From Mariniphaga sediminis (GTDB lineage: Bacteria > Bacteroidota > Bacteroidia > Bacteroidales > Prolixibacteraceae): a DNA stretch of 64,000 nucleotides. The notes beneath the pieces were generated by a model that made no database searches, was not told the DNA's origin, and saw nothing but the letters and a program-made list of their open reading frames with translations. Positions 29,780 to 38,560 of this stretch are shown piece by piece (the first letter of the stretch is position 1; each line of letters opens with the position of its first letter). A program made the translations under genes and the position numbers. The stretch lies in assembly GCF_003573545.1 (NCBI RefSeq), contig NZ_QWET01000005.1:124001-188000 (forward strand). The letters run 5' to 3'.

Positions 29780-31315
29780 ATGATGCTTAAGAAATTGATT
29801 GTTTATCTTAGAAAGAAATTACTCCTGATTCTTTTTTTGGGGTTTGTACTTGGTTTGACTGTTACCATTTATTCGCATAAAGCACTGGAATATACTTCAA
29901 CCAATGAATCGTGTGAAATGTGCCATGTCCATCCGCATGTTTTCGATTCATGGAAGTTATCGACTCATTACGATAATCCTTCGGGTTTTCGGGCTGGTTG
30001 CGTCGATTGTCACTTACCTCCCAAAGGACAGGGTTACCTGAAAGAGAAAATAGTAGCTGCCGCCCGCGATGTTTACGGGCTGGTATTTAAAGATAGCGCT
30101 GATTACAACTGGGAACAGAAATCCACATTTGAGTATGCGCAACATCATGTATTTAAGGAATCGTGTCTTCATTGCCATCAGAACTTATTTCCGCTTACTC
30201 TTTCGAAAGAGGGACAGGATGCACATCTTTACTACAGTCAGAATGAAGAAGAATTGCGTTGTATTAATTGTCATTTACATGTAGGCCACCATGATCCGAA
30301 CGCTATGCATGCTTCCAATGTGGAATTCGGAACGAAAACAGATGAAAACCTGGAGGTATTTACCGGACCAGCGCAGGTGAACGCCCACGAAGATTTTACT
30401 GAAACCATTCCCAATACAACGGTTTCATTTAATATGAAAGCCATTCAGGGTGGATCTTTTAAAATAGGAAGTCCGGAAGATGAACAGATGCGTGGTTCGG
30501 ATGAAGGACCTCAAAAAGAGATAAAAGTCAGCCCGTTTTTTATGGCCGAAGTGGAAGTAACCTGGGACGAGTACCTGGCCTTTTACAGTGCTACAGCAGC
30601 TGAAGGGCGTTCGACCGATACAGAGGGAGCCCGCACAGAAGCAGATGTTGATGCCATCTCAGGGCCTACTCCGCCATACGGACAGCCGGATCAAAACTGG
30701 GGGTTAGGTGACAGACCGGCAATTACCATGAGTTATCATGCAGCGGAAACTTACTGTAAATGGCTCTCACAAGTGACAGGGAAAACATATCGTTTACCCA
30801 CCGAAGCCGAGTGGGAGTACGCAGCTCGTGGTGGTACTGATACCCCGTTCTTTTTTGAAGGACAACCTAAGGATTTTGGGAAACAGGGATTCTTTGGAAA
30901 ATTATTTGGAAAAGGGAGTGACCTGATTAATCAATATGTAGTTTATGAAGGAAACAGCAAAGGAAAAACAGAAGAGCCGGATATAGTGGAAGCCAATCCA
31001 TATGGATTAAAAAATATGCTTGGCAATGTTCTGGAATATTGTTCGGACTGGTACGCGGAAGATACATTTGAAAAAATTCAGGATGGTGCTGTTGATCCAA
31101 AAGGGCCATCAACCGGAGAAGAAAGGGTTGTAAGGGGAGGTTCTTTCAGAAGTCCCGTGAGCGATGTGCGCAGTGCCGCACGTGATTTTACCCGCACCGA
31201 AGAGTGGCTGCGTACAGATCCGCAAATGCCTAAAAGTATCTGGTGGTTATCCGACTGTAATTATATCGGATTCAGGGTAATTTGTGAATTTGACGAGAAT
31301 ACCGGGGAAAAATAG
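29780..31315 (+). CDS. NapC/NrfH-like tetraheme cytochrome fused to FGE-fold (SUMF1-type) domain
   Basis: 511 residues. Residues 12-32 form an N-terminal membrane anchor. Four haem c motifs follow: CEMCH (45-49), CVDCH (74-78), CLHCH (129-133), CINCH (161-165), the layout of NapC/NirT/NrfH quinol dehydrogenases. After a linker comes a formylglycine-generating-enzyme fold (about 215-505): MKAIQGGSFKIGS, RLPTEAEWEYAARGG, GLKNMLGNVLEY, RVVRGGSF, NYIGFRV. The catalytic Cys pair of true FGE after RGGSF is absent (RSPVSDVRSAARDF), so sulfatase activation is unlikely. Likely exported and quinol-linked. Forty bases upstream of the Gfo/Idh/MocA gene, so probably one operon. The job of the C-terminal domain is unknown. 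Confidence 0.85.
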   Translation: MMLKKLIVYLRKKLLLILFLGFVLGLTVTIYSHKALEYTSTNESCEMCHVHPHVFDSWKLSTHYDNPSGFRAGCVDCHLPPKGQGYLKEKIVAAARDVYGLVFKDSADYNWEQKSTFEYAQHHVFKESCLHCHQNLFPLTLSKEGQDAHLYYSQNEEELRCINCHLHVGHHDPNAMHASNVEFGTKTDENLEVFTGPAQVNAHEDFTETIPNTTVSFNMKAIQGGSFKIGSPEDEQMRGSDEGPQKEIKVSPFFMAEVEVTWDEYLAFYSATAAEGRSTDTEGARTEADVDAISGPTPPYGQPDQNWGLGDRPAITMSYHAAETYCKWLSQVTGKTYRLPTEAEWEYAARGGTDTPFFFEGQPKDFGKQGFFGKLFGKGSDLINQYVVYEGNSKGKTEEPDIVEANPYGLKNMLGNVLEYCSDWYAEDTFEKIQDGAVDPKGPSTGEERVVRGGSFRSPVSDVRSAARDFTRTEEWLRTDPQMPKSIWWLSDCNYIGFRVICEFDENTGEK

Positions 31316-31354
31316 CTAATTTAGAAATCTGAATTCAACTAAAATTATCTAATC

Positions 31355-32713
31355 ATGAGTAATAACAACTTTTCGAGACGTAGATTTTTGACCGGTGCTG
31401 CCGCAGTTGGTGCTGCCGGTGCCATGGGAGTGGGAACATTATCATCGTGTGCCGGAGGCAGCGGAACATCTGGTGCTGCCGGTATTTTCGACTGGGAACC
31501 CAGGGAACTGAACTTACCTCCGCTGCTTCAAACTGCGCCGGAAGGCAAAGCGTTGAAGGCTGGTGTAATTGGATGTGGCGGACGGGGATCCGGTGCCGCT
31601 ATTAATTTTCTGGATGCCGGACCGGGCCTGTCGATTACAGCGTTGGGAGATGTTTTTCAGGATCGTATTGATAGCCTGAGAGAAAAATTGAAAAACGAAA
31701 AAGGAGTTGAAGTTGCTGATGAAAACTGCTTTGTTGGTTTTGACGCTTTTGAGAAAGTTATTGATTCGGGAGTAGATGTAGTAATTCTTGCCACTCCGCC
31801 GAAGTTTAGGCCCGAGCAGTTTGAAGCGGCTGTTAAAGCACGGAAACACGTGTTTATGGAAAAACCTGTTGCTGTTGATACAGTGGGGATCCGCCAGGTG
31901 ATTGCCGCAGCAAAAATGGCCGAATCGCAGGGACTGAAAGTGGTAACCGGAACGCAGCGTCGTCACGAGCACAGTTACATTAACCTGATGAAGGAAATTA
32001 ACAATAATGCCATTGGGCATATTGTGTCGGCCAATGTTTACTGGAATGGAGGTAAATTGTGGCACCGTGATAGCAACCCGGACTGGAGCGAAATGGAGTG
32101 GATGATTCGTGATTGGGTAAACTGGTGTTGGCTTTCGGGCGACCATATTGTGGAACAGCACGTTCATAATATTGATGTGGCCAATTGGTTTATGGGAACT
32201 CATCCGGTTAAAGCAGTTGGGTTCGGTTCCCGGCAACGCAGGGTTACCGGAGATCAGTACGACAACTTCAGCGTAGATTACATTTATGAAGACGGACGCC
32301 ATGTTCACAGTATGTGCCGTCAGATTAACAGCTGTGCCAACGGAGTTTATGAAATCTTTCACGGAACAAAAGCCATCGCCACAACAACAGGGCATAAGCC
32401 ACAAATTGTAGACCCGGCCGGCAACCAGCTTTTTGTTGCTGAAGGTTCGGAAACGAGTCCTTATGTTCAGGAGCATATCGATTTGGTTACCTGTATCCGT
32501 CAGGATATTCCCTGGAATGAAGCAGAACAGACTGCCATTTCGAATATGGTAGCTATTATGGGAAGGGTTTCAGCCTATACAGGGAAAGAAGTTACTTTCG
32601 AGGAAATGATGAATTCGGATATGAAACTGGGACCTGACACCTACATTATGGGTGACATTGGGTACATTGAAAATGCAAAGGTACCTGTTCCCGGAACATT
32701 GGAAAGATCATAA
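31355..32713 (+). CDS. Tat-exported Gfo/Idh/MocA-family oxidoreductase
   Basis: 452 residues. The N-terminus has a twin-arginine signal (SRRRFLTG, then an Ala/Gly-rich segment) with a possible lipobox LSSC. The Rossmann dinucleotide motif is GVIGCGGRGSGA (about 69-80); the family motif MEKPVAVD carries the catalytic-region lysine, and the downstream HxxHNIDVANWFMG block is typical of the substrate domain. Members oxidise or epimerise sugars with a tightly bound NAD; secreted Tat versions such as GH109 can act as NAD-dependent glycosidases. Export as a folded protein fits pre-bound cofactor. Paired with the haem/FGE-fold fusion upstream, suggesting a periplasmic redox step (inference). Confidence 0.88.
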   Translation: MSNNNFSRRRFLTGAAAVGAAGAMGVGTLSSCAGGSGTSGAAGIFDWEPRELNLPPLLQTAPEGKALKAGVIGCGGRGSGAAINFLDAGPGLSITALGDVFQDRIDSLREKLKNEKGVEVADENCFVGFDAFEKVIDSGVDVVILATPPKFRPEQFEAAVKARKHVFMEKPVAVDTVGIRQVIAAAKMAESQGLKVVTGTQRRHEHSYINLMKEINNNAIGHIVSANVYWNGGKLWHRDSNPDWSEMEWMIRDWVNWCWLSGDHIVEQHVHNIDVANWFMGTHPVKAVGFGSRQRRVTGDQYDNFSVDYIYEDGRHVHSMCRQINSCANGVYEIFHGTKAIATTTGHKPQIVDPAGNQLFVAEGSETSPYVQEHIDLVTCIRQDIPWNEAEQTAISNMVAIMGRVSAYTGKEVTFEEMMNSDMKLGPDTYIMGDIGYIENAKVPVPGTLERS

Positions 32714-32782
32714 AAAAAATGAAAAGATCCGGATTACTATCATGCCGGACTTTGGAATAACAGAAATCAATCAACTTGGTAA

Positions 32783-32820
32783 GGGGGTGTGTCAAATAAA
32801 AATATTTTGATACACCCCCC
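32783..32820. terminator. Long GC-rich hairpin after the oxidoreductase gene
   Basis: Stem gggggtgtgtcaaa pairing with tttgatacaccccc with a single G-U wobble, around an A/T-rich loop. There is no long T run after it, so it may be a factor-dependent terminator or an mRNA 3' stabiliser. Confidence 0.6.
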
Positions 32821-32888
32821 TGCATTTTACTATTTCTTCAGAAAAGGAAAAATTGAACTTCTCAAGGCAATAAATCACTATAAAAATT

Positions 32889-32896
32889 TACTTTTG
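32889..32896 (+). promoter_or_regulatory. Candidate -7 element for asnS
   Basis: TACTTTTG matches TAnnTTTG 47 bases before the asnS start; no good -33 TTG at 19-21 bases. Confidence 0.4.
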
Positions 32897-32942
32897 TAAG
32901 CCTTAATCCGATTAGAGTTAGAGCAAACAAATCAGTTGAATC

Positions 32943-34379
32943 ATGAATAAGTTAAAAATTAAAGAAATTTTGAAAACCGGCGAGCCTGGTGCATTCATAA
33001 AAATAAGTGGATGGGTAAGAACAAGGCGCGGAAGTAAAAACGTTAATTTTATTGCCCTGAATGATGGTTCAACAATACATAATTTGCAGGTTGTTGCCGA
33101 TACCGGAAAATTTGAAGAATTACTGCTCCGCGAGATAAATACCGGAGCGGCCCTAACGGTGGAAGGAACACTTACAGAGTCGAAAGGAAGCGGCCAGAAT
33201 GTGGAATTAATGGCTGAAAAAATAGAATTGCTTGGAAAGGCTGATCCAGAAAAATATCCTATTCAGCCTAAAAAACATACGTTGGAATTTTTACGCGAAA
33301 ACGCGCATTTACGTTTTCGTACCAATACTTTTGGCGCTGTTTTTCGTATCAGGCATGCCATGGCTTTCGCCATTCACAAGTATTTTAACGATAAAGGATT
33401 TTACTACCTGCACACGCCCATTGTTACAGCCAGTGATGCAGAGGGCGCCGGACAAATGTTTCGGGTAACCACACTGGATGCGGTAAAACCTCCGCTTACG
33501 GAAGAAGGTAAGCCTGATTACAGCAAAGATTTTTTTGGTCGTCCTACCAACCTTACCGTCTCCGGTCAACTTGAAGGAGAGTTGGGGGCATTGGCGCTGG
33601 GTGAAATATATACATTCGGGCCTACATTTCGTGCAGAAAACTCGAATACCACCCGCCACCTTGCTGAATTTTGGATGATTGAACCCGAAATGGCTTTTTA
33701 TGATCTGAAAGATAATATGGATCTGGCAGAGGAATTCCTGAAATACCTCATTAGCTATGCGCTGGAGCATTGCAGTGACGACCTGAATTTCCTGGCCTCC
33801 AGATTGCAGCAGGAAGAAAAAAACAAGCCACAGGATCAGCGTTCCATGGATTTGGTGGAAAAACTGGAGTTTGTGCTGAACAGCGATTTTGTACGCATCA
33901 CTTATACCGAAGCGATTGATATTCTGAAAAACTCTAAACCCTACAAAAAGAATAAATTCCAGTTTCCTGTTGACTGGGGCGTTGATCTGCAAAGTGAGCA
34001 TGAGCGCTACCTTGTGGAAAAACATTTTAAATGTCCGGTGATTCTGACGGATTATCCAAAGAATATCAAAGCTTTTTACATGAAACAAAATGATGACGAC
34101 AAAACGGTGCGCGCAATGGACGTTTTGTTTCCTCAAATTGGAGAAATTATCGGTGGATCGCAGCGGGAGGAGAACCTGGAAAAACTGGAAAGCAGGATGA
34201 AGGAGATGGATATTCCCACAGAAGAAATGTGGTGGTATCTGGACACCCGACGATTTGGGACCGTGGTACACAGCGGCTTCGGGTTAGGATTTGAAAGGTT
34301 CATTCTCTTTGTTACCGGAATGGGAAATATCCGCGATGTGATTGCCTTTCCGCGAACTCCCAAAAATGCAGAATTCTAA
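32943..34379 (+). CDS. asnS: Asparaginyl-tRNA synthetase
   Basis: 478 residues, usual bacterial length. N-terminal OB-fold anticodon-binding domain ([23 protein letters not shown]), then the class II catalytic core: motif 2 [21 protein letters not shown] region and motif 3 [12 protein letters not shown]...[11 protein letters not shown]. The catalytic domain has the AsnRS-type [13 protein letters not shown] segment. It charges tRNA-Asn in the cytoplasm. Sixty bases upstream of rpoN in the same direction; likely separate transcription start with possible read-through. Confidence 0.96.
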   Translation: MNKLKIKEILKTGEPGAFIKISGWVRTRRGSKNVNFIALNDGSTIHNLQVVADTGKFEELLLREINTGAALTVEGTLTESKGSGQNVELMAEKIELLGKADPEKYPIQPKKHTLEFLRENAHLRFRTNTFGAVFRIRHAMAFAIHKYFNDKGFYYLHTPIVTASDAEGAGQMFRVTTLDAVKPPLTEEGKPDYSKDFFGRPTNLTVSGQLEGELGALALGEIYTFGPTFRAENSNTTRHLAEFWMIEPEMAFYDLKDNMDLAEEFLKYLISYALEHCSDDLNFLASRLQQEEKNKPQDQRSMDLVEKLEFVLNSDFVRITYTEAIDILKNSKPYKKNKFQFPVDWGVDLQSEHERYLVEKHFKCPVILTDYPKNIKAFYMKQNDDDKTVRAMDVLFPQIGEIIGGSQREENLEKLESRMKEMDIPTEEMWWYLDTRRFGTVVHSGFGLGFERFILFVTGMGNIRDVIAFPRTPKNAEF

Positions 34380-34439
34380 TGCTTCACGTTTGAACTCCAT
34401 CGAAAAAAATAGTAAATTTACGGAGTTTAAGTAAGAGAA

Positions 34440-35897
34440 ATGGAGCAGAAACTCACACTACAACAAAAGTTACTGCAAAAGCTATCGCCCCAACAGATTC
34501 AGGTGATTAAGCTTTTGGAAATTCCTACGCTCCAACTCGAACAGCGGATAAAGAAGGAACTGGAAGAAAATCCGGTGCTGGAATTGGAATCAGACAATCC
34601 GGAAAACCACGATGACAACAATAGTGAGGACGTAGATCAGGATACTGATTTGGATAATGAGGAGTTTTCGGTTGATGACTACCTGACCGATGAGGATGAA
34701 ATACCGTCCTATAAAACCAATACCAATAATTATTCGAAAGATGATAAGTACATCGATATACCTTTTTCTGTAGGAATCACTTTCCACGAAAGTCTTTATG
34801 ACCAGTTGGGAATGATTACCCTGGCCGAAGGCGACCGTCAACTGGCAGAATATATTATAGGCAACATAGATGATGATGGTTACCTGCGCCGTGATTTACT
34901 TTCCATCAGCGACGATTTGGCTTTTAATCTGAACATGGAAGTACCCGAAGAGAAACTGGAAGAAATTCTTCATATTGTGCAGCAGTTTGATCCTCCGGGA
35001 GTTGGTGCGCGCGATTTGCGGGAATGTTTGCTTTTGCAACTGAAATACAGACAGGGTAACAACCATGAGTTGGCACATGTTATTATCAAGGATTATTTTG
35101 AGGAGTTTACCCGTAAGCATTACGAAAAAATTAAACGAAAGCTGGATCTTTCCGATGAGGAGCTGAAGCAGGGTATTGATCAGGTACTGAAGTTGAATCC
35201 AAAACCGGGGAGCGCATATAGCAACCCGATGAATAAATCGAACCAGCATATCATTCCTGATTTTATTCTTGAAAACATAGACGGGGAGTTAAGCCTGTCA
35301 TTGAATCAGCAAAACATGCCTGAATTGAAGATTAACGACAGCTATCTGGAGATGATGCATGCACTGGCAAAGCACAACAAGCAAAAAAATAAAGATCAGA
35401 AAGATGCCCTTGTTTTTGTAAAGCAAAAAGTAGATTCGGCCAAGTGGTTTATTGATGCAATCAGGCAAAGGAACCATACGTTGTTGCTTACCATGTCTGA
35501 GATCATCAATTTTCAAAAAGAATATTTTAAGGAAGGGGATGAAACCAAGCTGCGTCCCATGATACTGAAAGATATTGCCGAAAAAACCAACCTGGATATT
35601 TCAACCATTTCAAGGGTATCCAACAGTAAATACATTCAAACTCATTTTGGGATATTCGCGTTAAAATATTTCTTTTCTGAAGGATTACAAAAAGAAGACG
35701 GGGAAGAGGTTTCTACGCGCGAGATCAAAAAAATATTGCAGGAGTGTATTGAAAATGAAGACAAGCTTAAGCCGTTGACAGATGAAAAGTTAACCCGAAT
35801 TTTGAAAGAGAAGTCGTACAATATTGCCCGCCGCACTGTGGCAAAATACAGGGAGCAACTGGACATTCCTGTAGCCCGGCTACGAAAGAAACTGTAA
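34440..35897 (+). CDS. rpoN: RNA polymerase sigma-54 factor
   Basis: 485 residues. The N-terminal activator-interacting region is Gln/Leu-rich (LTLQQKLLQKLSPQQIQVIKLL), followed by an acidic linker (about 55-90), the core-binding domain with DDDGYLRRDL and DPPGVGARDLRECL, the helix-turn-helix (DIAEKTNLDISTISRVSNSKY) and an RpoN box near the C-terminus (ARRTVAKYREQL). It directs polymerase to -24/-12 promoters that need enhancer-binding ATPase activators. No such activator gene occurs in this window. Followed immediately by a small membrane protein gene. Confidence 0.97.
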   Translation: MEQKLTLQQKLLQKLSPQQIQVIKLLEIPTLQLEQRIKKELEENPVLELESDNPENHDDNNSEDVDQDTDLDNEEFSVDDYLTDEDEIPSYKTNTNNYSKDDKYIDIPFSVGITFHESLYDQLGMITLAEGDRQLAEYIIGNIDDDGYLRRDLLSISDDLAFNLNMEVPEEKLEEILHIVQQFDPPGVGARDLRECLLLQLKYRQGNNHELAHVIIKDYFEEFTRKHYEKIKRKLDLSDEELKQGIDQVLKLNPKPGSAYSNPMNKSNQHIIPDFILENIDGELSLSLNQQNMPELKINDSYLEMMHALAKHNKQKNKDQKDALVFVKQKVDSAKWFIDAIRQRNHTLLLTMSEIINFQKEYFKEGDETKLRPMILKDIAEKTNLDISTISRVSNSKYIQTHFGIFALKYFFSEGLQKEDGEEVSTREIKKILQECIENEDKLKPLTDEKLTRILKEKSYNIARRTVAKYREQLDIPVARLRKKL

Positions 35898-35898
35898 T

Positions 35899-36504
35899 AT
35901 GACAAAAAAACTGGCTCAAATAATTTCTTTTATATTTCACCCGGCGCTGGTTCCCACGTTGGGTTTTCTTTTGTTATTCCATTCCGGTTTTTACTTTTCC
36001 TTTTTAAACTGGGAGGCAAAACGTTTTATCCTTTTGATAGTTCTTTTTTCCACTGCCATCTTGCCATTATTAGCTGTTGCTTTACTGGCCCTTAACCCTA
36101 AATTCAACCTGGTGTTTGAGACAGGCAGCCAGCGGGCTCTCCCAATGTTATTCAGTGCGGTATTTTATTATATGGGATATGTGTTGCTGGGGCGTGTGAA
36201 TGCATATCCGGTATTTAAAATCCTTCTTATCGCTTCGGTGTTGGTAATTGTGGGCTTGTTACTGGTATCACTCAAATGGAACATAAGTAGCCATATGGCT
36301 GCCCTGGGGGGCTTAACCGGGGCGCTGTTATCCCTTTCTTTTCGTACGGGAACCAACCCTATTTGGATAATTGTTGCTGTAATACTAGCGTCTGGCCTGG
36401 TTGCAACTGCTCAGTTGTTCCTAGGAAGAAATAAGCTTTGGCACCTGGAAGCCGGTTATGTGTTTGGGTTTTCCGTATTTTATCTGGTAATTTATTTTAT
36501 TTGA
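35899..36504 (+). CDS. Multi-pass membrane protein, PAP2-like
   Basis: 201 residues with about six hydrophobic segments. KWNISSHMAALGGLTG and LGRNKLWHLEAGYVFG sit where PAP2/phosphatase membrane proteins carry their SGH and SRxxxxxHxxxD motifs, but the residues are partly replaced, so phosphatase activity is uncertain. It starts 1 base after the rpoN stop (taa-t-atg), implying co-transcription and translational coupling. Confidence 0.7.
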   Translation: MTKKLAQIISFIFHPALVPTLGFLLLFHSGFYFSFLNWEAKRFILLIVLFSTAILPLLAVALLALNPKFNLVFETGSQRALPMLFSAVFYYMGYVLLGRVNAYPVFKILLIASVLVIVGLLLVSLKWNISSHMAALGGLTGALLSLSFRTGTNPIWIIVAVILASGLVATAQLFLGRNKLWHLEAGYVFGFSVFYLVIYFI

Positions 36505-36510
36505 GTCGCA

Positions 36511-37212
36511 TTATTCTACAAACTTGTAGCCGATTCCTTTTAACGTTTTAATATGTTCGTTGCCAATTTTTTCGCGGAGTTTGCGAATGTGTACATCGAT
36601 GGTACGATCACCTACCACAACGTTCTCACCCCAAACGGTTCCGTAAATTTCTTCGCGGGTAAAAACTTTTCCGGGTTTTGACACCAGCAGCGAAAGCAAT
36701 TCGAATTCCTTGCGGGGTAAAACCATCTCATTGTCACCTATACGAATCAGGTAACGTTCTTTATCGATTACCAGGTTCCCGATAGATACGGTTGTCGAAT
36801 CTTCGGAATAAGCGACAGGAGCACTGCTTTCCCCGGTACGTTTTAGCAAAGCCTTAACACGACTGATTAATACCTTGGGCCTAATTGGTTTTGTGATGTA
36901 ATCGTCGGCGCCTGCCTCAAACCCGGCAATCTGTGAATAGTCTTCGCCCCTTGCTGTTAAAAAGGCAATCACGGTAGTGTTGAGCGAAGGGATTTTTCTG
37001 ATCTCTTCGCAGGCAGCTATCCCGTCCATTTCAGGCATCATTACATCAAGAATAATGAGGTGGGGTTGCTTTTTTTCAGCCAGTTCGATGGCTTTGACTC
37101 CGTTTTGGGCAGTATAAACGATGTAACCTTCTTTTTCGAGGTTATAGCTGATGAATTCCAGAATGTCTATTTCGTCGTCAACCAGCAGGATTTTAAATTT
37201 ATTATCGTTCAT
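36511..37212 (-). CDS. OmpR/PhoB-family response regulator
   Basis: 233 residues from the ATG at 37212; a TTG further up (37236) would add eight residues but MNDNKFKILLVDDE is the natural family start. Receiver domain: acidic pocket DDE (about 11-13), phospho-acceptor Asp in LIILDVMMPEMDG, Thr in FLTARG, Lys in YITKPIRP. The C-terminal winged helix (FTREEIYGTVWGENVVVGDRTIDVHIRKLREKIG) binds DNA. The partner kinase gene lies immediately upstream on the same strand (gap 86 bases). The PiT gene diverges from this pair, so phosphate control is likely (inference). Confidence 0.93.
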   Translation of the reverse strand: MNDNKFKILLVDDEIDILEFISYNLEKEGYIVYTAQNGVKAIELAEKKQPHLIILDVMMPEMDGIAACEEIRKIPSLNTTVIAFLTARGEDYSQIAGFEAGADDYITKPIRPKVLISRVKALLKRTGESSAPVAYSEDSTTVSIGNLVIDKERYLIRIGDNEMVLPRKEFELLSLLVSKPGKVFTREEIYGTVWGENVVVGDRTIDVHIRKLREKIGNEHIKTLKGIGYKFVE

Positions 37213-37298
37213 CGGAATAAAAATTTCTACAGACAAAGATAGAAGTTATTTTTTACTAAGTAAATACATCGTTCAAACATCGGCCAAAGCTGTTCGTA

Positions 37299-38339
37299 TT
37301 ATTTGGCTTTTTCAATGGTAAAATTGAAAGTTGTGCCCTGGTCAATCACACTTCTTACATTTATTGACTGGTTATGGGCTTCAATAATATGTTTTACAAT
37401 GGAAAGCCCCAGTCCGGTTCCACCCTGTTCGCGTGAACGTGATTTGTCAACCCGGTAGAACCGTTCGAAAATGCGGGGAAGGTGCTTTTTTTCAATGCCT
37501 ATGCCATTATCGGTAACCTCTACCATAATACTATCTTCGAGATCGTGGAAGGAGACATGCACATACCCTTGCTTTTTCCCGTATTTGATGCCGTTTATAA
37601 TTAGGTTTATCAGCACCTCCATGATGCGGTTCCTGTCGCCTTTTACAAAAACTGGTTTAGGAGGAGGGTTCACTATTTTTAGTGAAATGTTTCTTTCCTC
37701 GGCCTGCCATTGTTCTATTTCAAAAACGTCTTTTACTGTTTTTACAATGTCGAATTTTACCATGTTCAGTTTGAGTTCTCCAGACTCTAACTTGGTTATC
37801 GATTCAAGGTCTTCTACAATGGAAATCATCCGGTCAATGCTTTTTTCGGTACGCTTCAGGTAAAGCATGTTAATTTTCGGATCATCCAATCCTCCTTCGA
37901 GCAGGGTAAGAATGTAACCCTGAATATTAAAAATTGGTGTTTTTAATTCGTGAGATACGTTACCTACAAAATCTTTACGGTAGCGTTCCAGCTCTTTCAG
38001 TCTTTCAATCTCTTTCATCTGTGCTTTTGCCCATTCTTCCACCTCAAATTTAACATTGGAAAGGAGGTTGGTGGAATCAGACGATTTTTCGGCCAGCTTT
38101 TTTCCACTGAGGGGCAGATCTTTAATGGTTTTGTATACCGGGCGTATTTTATCTGAGATGTATTTGTTAATAACAAACATCACATAGAAATAAGAGACCA
38201 GAAAAAAAACGGCAACAAATCCCAGTATTACAAAGATGCCGGGCGACAACCACCAGGTAAAGACAAGCAGGAGCGTTGCCAGTGACGTAAGCAATATGGC
38301 AATATATGTTGTTAACTGTTGTGAAGAATATGTTTTCAT
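37299..38339 (-). CDS. Sensor histidine kinase, PhoR-like
   Basis: 346 residues. Two membrane segments near the N-terminus (about 10-30 and 33-57) with almost no extracytoplasmic loop, so it senses within the membrane or through partners, as PhoR does. A short coiled-coil leads to the H box FVGNVSHELKTP (His130), N box LINLIINGIKYG, G1 VTDNGIGI and G2 GGTGLGLSIVK. It phosphorylates the response regulator encoded just downstream. TACTTTTG on the minus strand at 38359-38366 is a candidate -7 element. Confidence 0.92.
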   Translation of the reverse strand: MKTYSSQQLTTYIAILLTSLATLLLVFTWWLSPGIFVILGFVAVFFLVSYFYVMFVINKYISDKIRPVYKTIKDLPLSGKKLAEKSSDSTNLLSNVKFEVEEWAKAQMKEIERLKELERYRKDFVGNVSHELKTPIFNIQGYILTLLEGGLDDPKINMLYLKRTEKSIDRMISIVEDLESITKLESGELKLNMVKFDIVKTVKDVFEIEQWQAEERNISLKIVNPPPKPVFVKGDRNRIMEVLINLIINGIKYGKKQGYVHVSFHDLEDSIMVEVTDNGIGIEKKHLPRIFERFYRVDKSRSREQGGTGLGLSIVKHIIEAHNQSINVRSVIDQGTTFNFTIEKAK

Positions 38340-38511
38340 TTTATGCCGTTTTAGTGTTCAAAAGTAAAAAATATGTCTTTCCTTCCGTTGTTTTTTATTA
38401 ATTCATTAATTATTAGACTGCAAGATGTTTCATTTTTCTGCGGGTAAAACATCTTTATAAAAGCATTAATAGAAATTTGATTGTTCCTTAATGTTTTTTT
38501 AATATTTTAGC

Positions 38512-38543
38512 TTGCGATAAAGTTTAATTCACATTTATATTTG
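38512..38543 (+). promoter_or_regulatory. Promoter of the PiT phosphate permease gene
   Basis: TTG at 38512-38514, 21 bases, TATATTTG at 38536-38543; the ATG is 17 bases downstream of the -7 element. Fits the Bacteroidota consensus. Confidence 0.65.
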
Positions 38544-38560
38544 CCGCCTGTAAAAAACAA

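Noticed and set aside
29780-31315. Reading the FGE-fold domain as the activator of the nearby sulfatase
   Set aside because: The catalytic cysteine pair after RGGSF is missing and the sulfatase gene is 3 kb away in another unit.
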